From assembly GCA_032128395.1 (NCBI GenBank), contig JAQBGV010000122.1, positions 1-13,773 of the forward strand: a stretch of 13,773 nt of DNA, written 5' to 3'. This document shows positions 1-6,859 of the stretch, in pieces (position 1 is the first letter of the stretch; every line of letters starts with the position of its first letter). The position numbers and the translations under genes were made by a program. Source of the stretch: JAQBGV01 sp032128395 (GTDB lineage Bacteria; Planctomycetota; UBA8108; UBA1146). Below the pieces are notes generated by a model. The model searched no databases and was not told the DNA's origin. It saw only the letters and a program-made list of their open reading frames with translations.

Positions 1-147
1 CAGCACCCCCTCGATCCCGCTGCCCACAAGTGGACGAAGATCGAGGAGAAGGCCTGCCTCGTCTGCCACAACAAAGAGCAGACCCGCAGCGACTTCCACA
101 TGTTCACGGAGAAACCGAAGGTGGCCTGCCCGCCGCTGCAGCGATAG
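1..147 (+). CDS. C-terminal end of a c-type (probably multihaem) cytochrome, partial
   Basis: Reading frame 1 is open from the first base to a TAG at 145-147, giving 48 residues with no start in the window. Residues 19-23 read CLVCH, a CxxCH motif. In c-type cytochromes the two cysteines bind haem covalently and the histidine is the proximal iron ligand. Further histidines at residues 2, 9 and 34 could act as distal ligands. The short spacing between the last haem and the C-terminus, and the charged, haem-packed composition, fit a multihaem cytochrome exported to the periplasm, but only one site is visible. A general electron-transfer role follows from the motif; the exact family cannot be told. 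A chance CxxCH in a non-haem protein is possible but less likely in an open frame at a sequence edge. Confidence 0.65.
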   Translation, partial: QHPLDPAAHKWTKIEEKACLVCHNKEQTRSDFHMFTEKPKVACPPLQR

Positions 148-150
148 CGC

Positions 151-213
151 GGACTGCGGACTGGGAACTGGGAACTGCGGACTGGGGACTGGGGACTGCG
201 GACTGCGGACTGG
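151..213. repeat. Tandem heptamer array, nine units of GGACTGS
   Basis: Nine head-to-tail 7-bp units follow the cytochrome stop with no spacer between them: GGACTGC, GGACTGG, GAACTGG, GAACTGC, GGACTGG, GGACTGG, GGACTGC, GGACTGC, GGACTGG. Variation is confined to positions 2 and 7. The last unit merges into a REP-like palindrome whose first arm reads GGACTGGC, so the array may have grown by slippage from that arm. Such arrays are expected to vary in copy number between strains. Confidence 0.9.
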
Positions 214-240
214 CTCGCCACAGGCGTGCCTTCTGTCCCA
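207..240 (-). repeat. REP-like palindrome, degenerate copy in inverted orientation
   Basis: The segment begins GGACTGGCTC and ends GTGCCTTCTGTCCCA. It matches the reverse complement of the palindromes at 283-313 and 1726-1756, with a 2-base insertion and a few changes. It can still fold through GGAC/GTCC and GGC/GCC pairs. It lies head to head with the copy at 283-313, about 40 bases away, as in paired REP (BIME) units. The shared flank CTTCG/CGAAG continues beyond the palindrome in both copies. Confidence 0.6.
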
Positions 241-282
241 TCTTCGGTCCGGTCGCGAGCCGACCGCGACGAAGCAAGATAT

Positions 283-313
283 GGGACAGGCACCGCAGTG
301 CGAAGCCAGTCCC
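283..313 (+). repeat. REP-like palindrome flush with the stop codon of the 455-aa gene
   Basis: This 31-bp imperfect palindrome has arms GGGACAGGCACCGCA and TGCGAAGCCAGTCCC around a central G. Three of the 15 potential pairs are mismatched. It ends one base before the TAG (314-316) of the minus-strand gene, so that gene's mRNA would carry a hairpin straight after the stop. No T-tract follows on the minus strand, so it is a poor intrinsic terminator. It could instead protect the 3' end or be a REP element. An almost identical copy lies at 1726-1756. Confidence 0.75.
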
Positions 314-1681
314 CTACGGAATGATCCAGATCAGGTCAGAAAACCCGTCCCGACTGACATCCTGATAATCCCTCAGCTCCTTCCACCCCGCCCCCTCTCC
401 GTCGATTCCGTCCGTTCCCACTGACCAGAGAATTCGTCGGTCATGGTCATAACGAAACGGTGCACCGGAGTAGAGATCCAGTGGAACTGCGTCGAGACCA
501 TCGGACTCGGTGACGAGTGTCTCGAGATCCGGAGGAAGCGTTCCGTGTGTTCGCTCGAAAGCGACGAGCGCGACTAGCAACCGAGTCGCTCTCTCCGCGA
601 GGCGGATCCTGTCGATCCTCTCCACGCTCTCGGAGAGGTTCGGGACGATCATCGGCAGGAGCAGCTCCCCGCTATTGAAGTGGAGGAGCGCGCGCCTCGC
701 CGGTGATCCAGCAGTCTCGGAAGGGTGCGCCGGCCAATCCCGGCGCAGTGGTGCACGATCGACCTCGGCGATCAACTTTCGGAACCACTGAGCGATTCTT
801 CGCTGAGTCCTGTTCCTCTTGAATCCGAAGGGAATCTTGTCCGGAAGAACGCCCGCGAGACCTACGAGCTTCCCTTCCGAGCACTTCTCCACCACGACAC
901 GCGTCGCCAGGTACCCGTGCAGGATGAACCGCTCCACGATTTTTCGATCGCGATCGAAGATCGGCTCGCGCGCGATGAAGCGCGCCTCTACCCCGGGATC
1001 GAGAGAGCCGTCGTAGATGAGGGATTCGAACCCCATCGATGCGGCCTCGAGGATCTGCGCCCCCAGCATCAACGAGTGGGATCCCTCGCCCGTGACGCGC
1101 TCCCCGAGACAGAGAATGGTCTCGAGATCGCGCGATGCCGCGCCCGAGTCTCCTCGGGCGCGCAGCCACAGGGCACGATCCTGCAGTTGGTAGGAGAGGT
1201 CGCTGAGCTCCCATCCGGATCGCTTGTCCCCGGCCCAACCGAGCCCCGGCATCTCGAGGGCCCTTGAAATCCGGTCCAGCTCCGCTTCACACCGCTCGAA
1301 GTGCGCCTGCATTGCCGTGAGCACCTCGCGCTTTCCCCACACCGATCGATCGAGCGGCCAAGGGCGCCAGGGGTAGATGACGTAGGCGGGAGCATCCTCC
1401 GGGTTGGCGTCCTCGATCTCGAACTCCCAGTCCCGGTCCCCCGGAAGGGCCGCGTGGATCTCGAGGAGCGCGCCGAGAACACTCTCGCCGATGGAACTCT
1501 TCGTGGGGATCGGGGGCAGCAGCTCCGAGTCGTCGGGCGGCGGGTCATCGCGCACCACGATCCAGACGCCGATCCCGAAGAGGAGAAGTAGACTGCCGCA
1601 ACCGATCCAGAGCTTGCGGCGGCGGATGGAGGCGGGACCGCGCGGGGGTTCGCTTTCTGAGCTCGAATTCGGTGACTTCAC
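314..1681 (-). CDS. Membrane-anchored hypothetical protein with pseudopilin-like C-terminal segment (paralogue 1)
   Basis: This 455-aa protein has a GTG start. The N-terminus is cytoplasmic and basic, followed by one transmembrane helix at about residues 24-43, just after RRRKLWIGCGS. The rest is a large, probably extracytoplasmic domain rich in charged helices, beginning with an acidic DDPPPDDSE stretch. The last ~95 residues contain HGTLPPDLETLV, PLDLYSGAPFRYD and WSVGTDGIDGEG. That pattern resembles the C-terminal part of pseudopilin-like hypothetical proteins common in planctomycetes and relatives (helix, then P-D-x-Y/F-SG-x-P-F-R-Y, then S-x-G-x-D-G-x-D). No catalytic motif is visible and the function is unknown. 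It lies 75 bases downstream of its paralogue at 1757-3166 on the same strand, so the two are probably co-transcribed. Third-position GC is high and the frame is intact, so it looks functional. Confidence 0.85.
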   Translation of the reverse strand: MKSPNSSSESEPPRGPASIRRRKLWIGCGSLLLLFGIGVWIVVRDDPPPDDSELLPPIPTKSSIGESVLGALLEIHAALPGDRDWEFEIEDANPEDAPAYVIYPWRPWPLDRSVWGKREVLTAMQAHFERCEAELDRISRALEMPGLGWAGDKRSGWELSDLSYQLQDRALWLRARGDSGAASRDLETILCLGERVTGEGSHSLMLGAQILEAASMGFESLIYDGSLDPGVEARFIAREPIFDRDRKIVERFILHGYLATRVVVEKCSEGKLVGLAGVLPDKIPFGFKRNRTQRRIAQWFRKLIAEVDRAPLRRDWPAHPSETAGSPARRALLHFNSGELLLPMIVPNLSESVERIDRIRLAERATRLLVALVAFERTHGTLPPDLETLVTESDGLDAVPLDLYSGAPFRYDHDRRILWSVGTDGIDGEGAGWKELRDYQDVSRDGFSDLIWIIP

Positions 1682-1725
1682 CGGGACTTCTGCCCTTCGC
1701 TTCCCGACCGCACAGACTCGAAGCT

Positions 1726-1756
1726 GGGACAGGCACCGCAGTGCGGAGCCAGTCCC
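1726..1756 (+). repeat. REP-like palindrome flush with the stop codon of the 469-aa gene
   Basis: This is a second copy of the 31-bp palindrome, with arms GGGACAGGCACCGCA and TGCGGAGCCAGTCCC around a central G. Thirteen of 15 pairs match, the exceptions being two A-A mismatches. The next three bases (1757-1759) are the TAG of the upstream paralogue. It fills most of the 75-nt gap between the two paralogues and lies just upstream of the GTG at 1681. A hairpin there could affect stability of the two-gene transcript or translation of the second gene. Confidence 0.85.
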
Positions 1757-3166
1757 CTACGGGATGATCCAGATCAGGTCCGGCAAGTCGTCTCTGCTCA
1801 CCACTGGGTCGTCCCGGAGCTCGTTCCACCCGACAGCATTCCCGTCGACTCCGTCCGTCCCCATCGACCAGAAGATCCGGCGCTCGGGGTCGTAACGAAA
1901 CGGCGCGTCCGAGTAGAGGTCGAGTGGGATCGCGTCGAGGCCATCCGTCCCTGCGACGAGGGCCTCGAGGTCTGGCGGAAGTACTCCGTGGGCTCTGTCG
2001 TAGGCGACAATCGACACCAGGAGGCGGAGCGCTCGCCCGTCGAGCCGGAATCGGTCGAATTTTTCGACGGCGCGCGCGATGTTCGGGAGGATGAGGGGGA
2101 TGAGCATCTCCCCGGTATTCAAGTGGAGAAGTGCCCGCCGCGCCACGCTCCCCGGAGAATCGGAAGCTGGATCGGGCCACTGCCTGAGTGGAGGCGGACG
2201 ATCAAATTCCGCGACCATCGCTCGGAAGTAGACAGCGATTCGGGCGATGGTACGGTGCTTCTTGAATCCGAAGGGGATGCCGAGAGCGGGGCTCCCCCCG
2301 CGAGCCCCGAACCCACCGCCGCCGGAGAGCTGCTCGAGCGTGGAGCGCATCGCTCGATACTCGGACTGGATGCATCTCTTCACGATCTCGGGGTCACGAT
2401 CGAAGACCGGCTCGCGGGAGATGATGCGCGCTTCCACCTCGGGGTCGAGAACGCCGTCGTGGAGGAGCGACTCGATACTCCTCATTCCCATCCCGTAGAT
2501 CGACACCCCGACCAACCCCTGGATCAGCGAGTACGAGCCTTCTCCGACGAGGCGCTCTCCGAGAGTTCTGACACTCTCGAGATCGCGCGACGCCGAAACC
2601 GTGTCTCCGGCTGCACGTCTCCAAAGTGCGCGCGCTTGCAAGTGTTCTGCAACATCCCTGAGTTCCATGATTCCAGGCACTACGTCGTCGATATTCACCA
2701 AGACCGCCCAGCCGAGATCGGGACCCTCGAGAGCCACGGCCACGCGATCGAGATCGTCCGTGTACCCCTCGTGGTACTCCTGCATCTCCTCGAGTTGCTC
2801 GGGCGTTTCCCACTCGGAGCGGACGAGGGGGCGGGGGTCCCAGGGATCCAGGTCCGAATCGGAGAGAGCGTCTTCATGCCAGTCCCGGGGCTCTGGGAGC
2901 ATGGCGTGGATCTCGAGCAGCTCGCCGATGACGCTCTCCTCCCCAGAAACCGGCGCGGGGATCGACAGATGGAGATCGGAGTCGTCGTGCGGAGGGTCGT
3001 CCTTGATGAGGACCCAGACCCCGATCACGAAGATGACCGCCCAGCTCCCGCAGCCGATCCAGAGCCGGCGCCGGCGGGGGGAGCGGGGATCGCGAGGCGT
3101 CACGCTCCCTGCCCGCTCCTCCGGTGCGGAGGGTTGCTCTGCTCCCCGTTCATCTGCTCGCCCCAT
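1757..3166 (-). CDS. Membrane-anchored hypothetical protein with pseudopilin-like C-terminal segment (paralogue 2)
   Basis: This 469-aa protein starts at ATG 3164-3166, with a GGAG ribosome-binding sequence a few bases upstream. It is clearly homologous over its whole length to the 455-aa gene downstream. Shared parts include the basic stretch and helix beginning RRRRLWIGCGS (helix about residues 36-54), DDPPHDDSD, SREPVFDRD, IPFGFKKHRT and ARRALLHLNTGE. The C-terminal HGVLPPDLEALV, PLDLYSDAPFRYD and the final SDLIWIIP/PDLIWIIP are also shared. The pair arose by tandem duplication, and the differences are spread along the proteins, so the event is not very recent. A single-pass inner-membrane protein with a large outer domain is predicted. 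The role is unknown; I see no enzyme motif. It is first in a probable two-gene operon and divergent from the phosphatase at 3304. Confidence 0.87.
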   Translation of the reverse strand: MGRADERGAEQPSAPEERAGSVTPRDPRSPRRRRLWIGCGSWAVIFVIGVWVLIKDDPPHDDSDLHLSIPAPVSGEESVIGELLEIHAMLPEPRDWHEDALSDSDLDPWDPRPLVRSEWETPEQLEEMQEYHEGYTDDLDRVAVALEGPDLGWAVLVNIDDVVPGIMELRDVAEHLQARALWRRAAGDTVSASRDLESVRTLGERLVGEGSYSLIQGLVGVSIYGMGMRSIESLLHDGVLDPEVEARIISREPVFDRDPEIVKRCIQSEYRAMRSTLEQLSGGGGFGARGGSPALGIPFGFKKHRTIARIAVYFRAMVAEFDRPPPLRQWPDPASDSPGSVARRALLHLNTGEMLIPLILPNIARAVEKFDRFRLDGRALRLLVSIVAYDRAHGVLPPDLEALVAGTDGLDAIPLDLYSDAPFRYDPERRIFWSMGTDGVDGNAVGWNELRDDPVVSRDDLPDLIWIIP

Positions 3167-3293
3167 CGCATCTCCGTTCTGAACTCTCCATCCTGTGCGA
3201 GCGCGGTTCCGAGGTCCAGTCGCTCTTCGTCCCCTGCTCGCTCTCGAACTCCCGCAGCGCTGGATGTACCGTGGACCCCCTCCCCTGCCGACC

Positions 3294-3299
3294 AGGAGG
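3294..3299 (+). promoter_or_regulatory. Ribosome-binding site that fixes a TTG start
   Basis: AGGAGG stands four bases before TTG 3304-3306. The TTG is the first codon of a typical signal peptide, so this site decides the start of the phosphatase gene. The frame stays open upstream to an ATG at 3124, but that region overlaps the divergent gene and encodes nothing signal-like. Confidence 0.75.
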
Positions 3300-3303
3300 G
3301 CCC

Positions 3304-5988
3304 TTGAGAAGCATCCGCGTGAACCGACTCGTTCTGTTGCTCCTTCTCGCCCCGCTCACCTCTCACGCCGGCGACGACTTCCGCACAGAGTTCGCGAAAG
3401 CGCCGGACCGCCGATGGGTCGGGCCGGAATTGCTCGCGAACCGACTGCAGGATTGGCGGATCGCCGATCACTGGCTCGAGTGCGTCGAGGGGCGGCCGCG
3501 GAACCCCGTGCGGACGTGCGCTCTCCTCACGCGCGAAATCGATCCGACCCAGGGTGGCTTCACGATCCGGACCGAAGTGCGGGGCTCGTCCCCCGGAGAA
3601 CGGGATGGCGACGACTGGGCCGGCTTTCTGTTCGGTATCGGCGGGCCGGAGATCGATCCGCGCATCCGCGCGCTCGTGCAAGGGAAGCCCGCGGCCGACG
3701 GGGGGATCCTCGCCGTCGTCGATGGCAACGGCAAGGTCGCGTTCCGCGACTTCACGCGCCGCCCGACCGACGTTGGGTTCTGGTCGATCGACGGTCCGCT
3801 CCCCGCGGACTCGTGCTCGGTCCTCGCCCCCGAGCTCAGGAGCGGCGACGGCTCTCCCGGGAAGGGCGCTGAGGAGCCGATCACCCTCGAACTCGCGATC
3901 GTCGCCGAACCCGATGGGACTGCAACCGCGACTCTGCGCGCACTCCGCGGCACAGATGATGAGATCTCCAAGGCCGAGCTGACCGGCCTCGCCTGCAACC
4001 AGATCGATGGCTCGATCTCGCTGGTGAGCCACCGAGGCGCCGGGGACCTCGGGCATGCGTTTCGCCGCGTGCATCTGGCGGGGGCGGCGGTGCAGAGCTT
4101 CCCGGAACGCGCCTTCGGACCGGTCTTCGGCGTCCTCTACACTCTTCACGAACAGCAGCTCAAGCTCACCGCGCAACTCCCTCCGCTCGGAGAGGATGAC
4201 CCCCTCGAGGCGGAACTGCAGATCCCGACTCGCGAGGGCGAATGGCGGACGGTCGCCGTCGCCGACCGCGTCCCCCTCGCGGACACATGCACTTTCCGAG
4301 TCGCACCGTTCACGCCGATCGTGGACACCCCGTTCCGGGTCGTCGTCGGACTCGCGACACGTGGAGCGGCGCCGCATCTCTACAGATACGACGGAATCAT
4401 CCGTGCCGAACCGAAGGAGGACCCGTCGCTCACCGTGGCCCTCATCAGCTGCATGAAGAACTACACCGGCGATCTGCAGTGGAACGAGAACCGAATCTGG
4501 TTCCCTCACTCAGAGATCGCGGAGGCGATCCTCGCCGAGACACCCGACCTGTTCCTCTGCGCCGGAGATCAGATCTACGAGGGGGATCTCTCCGGCTCGA
4601 TCCTCGGCCCGGACGAGTCGATGATCCTCGACTACCACACGAAGTGGCACCGCTGGCTCTGGTCGTTCGGCGCGATCACCCGCATCACTCCGACCGTGAC
4701 GATCCCCGACGACCATGACGTCTACCACGGCAACATTTGGGGGGCCGGGAATTCCCCCGCACCGCGGCGGGAGGGACTCACCGTGCAGGATGCGGGGGGG
4801 TACAAACTCGCCCCGCATCTGGTGAACGCGATCCACACCACGCAGACGAGCCACCTCCCCGACCCGATCGATCCCGAACCGATCGCGGGAGGAATCTCGG
4901 TGTACTACACCCGTCTCGAGTACGCCGGAATCAGTTTCGCGATCCTCGCCGATCGGATGTGGAAGAGCGCCCCCAGCTCGGTTCTGCCCGAGGCCAAGGT
5001 GGTGAACGGCTGGTCGAAGAACCCAGACTTCGACTGGATCGAGGATGGCGACCCCGAGGGGGCCGACCTGCTCGGGGCGAGACAAGAGGAGTTCCTGGCC
5101 GACTGGGCGGTCGACTATTCCGGCGGAGCGTGGCTGAAGGTCGTCCTCAGTCAGAGCGTGTTCGCAACCCTCGCCACCCTTCCGCCCCCCGCCAACTCCG
5201 ACGATGTGGTCCCCGGGCTCCCGATCCCAGAACCGGGGGAAGTCCCCCCCGGTGAGATCCCGGTCGCGGACTGCGACTCGAACGGTTGGCCGCACACGGC
5301 GCGAAACCGCGCGGTCGCGCTGCTGCGCCTCGGCAATGCGCTCCACCTGACCGGAGACCAGCACCTCGCGAGCGTGCTGCGATACGGAATCGATGCGCCG
5401 GGCGATGCGGGGATCGTCTTCGGTGGCCCCGCGGTCGCGAACACCTGGCCGCGGCGGTGGTTTCCCGCAACACCGGGGAAGAACCGCGAAAAGGATGCTC
5501 CCTGGTACACCGGTGACTTCACCGATGGCTTCGGCAACCCGATCCGCGTCCTTGCGGTCGCGAACCCCTCGCAGACCGGTCGGCAGCCGCCCCAACTTCA
5601 TGATCGCGTTCCAGGGTTCGGTCTGCTGCGGCTCGACCGCGAGACCCAGGCGATCACCATCGAGTGCTGGCCCCGCGGCGAGAATCCACGCGACCCGCAG
5701 GCGACGCAGTACCCCGGCTGGCCGATCGAGCTGACCGCAGGGGATCTCGATGGCCGCACCCCGTGGGGACTTCTTCCGGCCGTGACGAGCCCGGAGGATG
5801 GGAAGCAACTCGTCGTTCGGGTGCGTCAGGAGCCGAGCGGTGCGTTCGTCTCCGCCAGACGATTGCGCCGCGGCGAAACGTGGCTCCCCCCGGTCTTCGC
5901 GCCGGGGATCTACACGGTCGAGGTCGGCGATGCGGACGCTGCGTGGCAGGTGCGAAGAGAACAGCGGCCGGCGAAAGCTGCGGAGTGA
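3304..5988 (+). CDS. Secreted PhoD-family metallophosphatase (alkaline phosphatase D-like)
   Basis: This 894-aa protein is read from the TTG start. Residues 1-22 form a Sec signal peptide (RSIRVNR, then VLLLLLAPL, then SHA before the cut), so it acts in the periplasm or outside. Residues ~24-370 are a long N-terminal region without a motif I recognise, possibly a beta-rich or binding domain. The metallophosphatase core starts with TVALISCMKNY. It then shows AGDQIYEG (G421-D422), TIPDDHDVYHG (D469, D470, H471, D472) and HLTGDQHLAS (D685, H687), the metal-binding set of the PhoD/metallophosphatase superfamily. PhoD enzymes hydrolyse phosphomonoesters or diesters with Ca and Fe. The protein is much longer than the usual ~500 aa because of the N-terminal extension, so its substrate may differ. 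It is transcribed alone, divergently from the paralogue pair. No recognisable Pho box was found upstream. Confidence 0.9.
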   Translation: MRSIRVNRLVLLLLLAPLTSHAGDDFRTEFAKAPDRRWVGPELLANRLQDWRIADHWLECVEGRPRNPVRTCALLTREIDPTQGGFTIRTEVRGSSPGERDGDDWAGFLFGIGGPEIDPRIRALVQGKPAADGGILAVVDGNGKVAFRDFTRRPTDVGFWSIDGPLPADSCSVLAPELRSGDGSPGKGAEEPITLELAIVAEPDGTATATLRALRGTDDEISKAELTGLACNQIDGSISLVSHRGAGDLGHAFRRVHLAGAAVQSFPERAFGPVFGVLYTLHEQQLKLTAQLPPLGEDDPLEAELQIPTREGEWRTVAVADRVPLADTCTFRVAPFTPIVDTPFRVVVGLATRGAAPHLYRYDGIIRAEPKEDPSLTVALISCMKNYTGDLQWNENRIWFPHSEIAEAILAETPDLFLCAGDQIYEGDLSGSILGPDESMILDYHTKWHRWLWSFGAITRITPTVTIPDDHDVYHGNIWGAGNSPAPRREGLTVQDAGGYKLAPHLVNAIHTTQTSHLPDPIDPEPIAGGISVYYTRLEYAGISFAILADRMWKSAPSSVLPEAKVVNGWSKNPDFDWIEDGDPEGADLLGARQEEFLADWAVDYSGGAWLKVVLSQSVFATLATLPPPANSDDVVPGLPIPEPGEVPPGEIPVADCDSNGWPHTARNRAVALLRLGNALHLTGDQHLASVLRYGIDAPGDAGIVFGGPAVANTWPRRWFPATPGKNREKDAPWYTGDFTDGFGNPIRVLAVANPSQTGRQPPQLHDRVPGFGLLRLDRETQAITIECWPRGENPRDPQATQYPGWPIELTAGDLDGRTPWGLLPAVTSPEDGKQLVVRVRQEPSGAFVSARRLRRGETWLPPVFAPGIYTVEVGDADAAWQVRREQRPAKAAE

Positions 5989-6290
5989 CGGCTAGACCTG
6001 TGTCCGATCATCGAGACCAAGTCAACGTCGAGGAGACCGTGCTGCCGAGCATCGCGAAGAGGCGATCCCCAGGTGAGGAGCGTGTAGCACCGAATGGCAA
6101 CGACGAAGCCGATGGCGCAGATCTGGGACACTACGAACGACGTTCTCGAGTCTCTCTCTCGGGCGCGGAGGAACCACCCCACAGTGAGTGCGGAGAAGCG
6201 CAACAGTGTCAGTCCGAACGCCCGATCCCCGAGCGGGGTGTCGTAGTGGGCGACTTGCACGATTCCGACGATGACGAGAGACTCCGCCAT
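5910..6290 (-). CDS. Small hypothetical membrane protein, possibly a gene remnant
   Basis: An ATG at 6288-6290 opens a 126-residue frame that runs into the 3' end of the phosphatase gene on the other strand. Residues 1-95 look like real membrane protein, with three hydrophobic stretches: SLVIVGIVQVAHY, AFGLTLLRFSALTVGWFL and SFVVSQICAIGFVVAIRCYTLL. Codon third positions are mostly G or C. The last ~30 residues are antisense to the phosphatase and look like chance sequence. The same frame stays open upstream without a start codon and reads LWRKRLPYLHAAT just before the ATG. No ribosome-binding site precedes the ATG. I read it as either a short unknown membrane protein or the degraded remnant of a longer one. 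The phrase around VQVAH is faintly like the first helix of LtrA proteins, which is not enough to name it. Confidence 0.35.
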   Translation of the reverse strand: MAESLVIVGIVQVAHYDTPLGDRAFGLTLLRFSALTVGWFLRARERDSRTSFVVSQICAIGFVVAIRCYTLLTWGSPLRDARQHGLLDVDLVSMIGHRSSRHSAAFAGRCSLRTCHAASASPTSTV

Positions 6291-6382
6291 CGTGGCGGCA
6301 TGCAGATACGGAAGTCGCTTCCTCCAGAGCGTCGAAGAGGTCGAGCATCGTCGGGGGGGGGAGATGAACTTCGGGGAGGCCC

Positions 6383-6859
6383 CTACCGGCGGGCCCGGCG
6401 CTCCGCCATCCGCGCTTGCCCCTCGGCGAATCGGCGGCGCTCCACGTCACTCGTCGGCTCGATCGGTGGCACGTCGGTCGGTCGCCCCTTGTTGTCGAGC
6501 GCGACGAAGGTCAGATAGGCGCTCGAGGTGTGCACGACGTCCCCGGTGAGCGAGTTCTCGCCGCACACTTTCACCCCGACCTCCATCGATGAGCGGCCGG
6601 TGGTGTTCACCTGACCCATCACGATCATCTGGTACCCCTCGGGGATCGGGTGAAGGAACTCGACATGGTCCATCGCCGCGGTGACCACCGGGCGGCGACA
6701 GTGACGCATCGCGGACATCGCGCAGACGATATCCATCACGTGGAGGACCTTGCCGCCGAGGACGTTGCCGTGGGTGTTCGTGTCGTTCGGGAGCACCAGT
6801 TCGCGCGTCTCGATCCGGCTCTCGGCCGGCGCCTTCGACTTCAGCACCTTGTCCGTCAT
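6383..6859 (-). CDS. Acyl-CoA thioesterase, hotdog fold (YciA/YkhA/BACH type)
   Basis: This 158-aa protein, a usual length for single-hotdog thioesterases, hydrolyses acyl-CoA to free fatty acid and CoA in the cytoplasm. The signature lies at residues 24-43: PNDTNTHGNVLGGKVLHVMD, with N28 at the active-site Asn position and D43 at the end of the core helix. DHVEFLHPIPEG (64-75) and the strand SSAYLTFVALD also fit the family. The tail (ERRRFAEGQARMAERRARR) is basic, a common ending in this group. Its ATG overlaps the TGA of polX as ATGA (6856-6859). Together with a weak ribosome-binding sequence, this suggests translation by re-initiation after polX. It is the last gene of the minus-strand operon. 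Chain-length preference cannot be told from sequence. Confidence 0.92.
   Translation of the reverse strand: MTDKVLKSKAPAESRIETRELVLPNDTNTHGNVLGGKVLHVMDIVCAMSAMRHCRRPVVTAAMDHVEFLHPIPEGYQMIVMGQVNTTGRSSMEVGVKVCGENSLTGDVVHTSSAYLTFVALDNKGRPTDVPPIEPTSDVERRRFAEGQARMAERRARR

Noticed and set aside
283..313. Palindrome as a classical intrinsic terminator
   Set aside because: The stem is adequate, but no T-tract follows on the strand of the adjacent gene; a REP-like element fits better.
151..313. CRISPR array
   Set aside because: The repeats are contiguous 7-mers and palindromes without unique spacers, and no cas gene is present.
1988..3307. Plus-strand open frame of 439 codons antisense to the 469-aa paralogue
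   Set aside because: The minus-strand frame is conserved between two paralogues, which this frame is not; it also has no start signal.
3100..4509. Long minus-strand open frame (469 codons) antisense to the phosphatase gene
   Set aside because: It is low-complexity, rich in Arg, Glu and Gly, and overlaps a well-supported PhoD-family gene. Long antisense frames are expected at this GC content.
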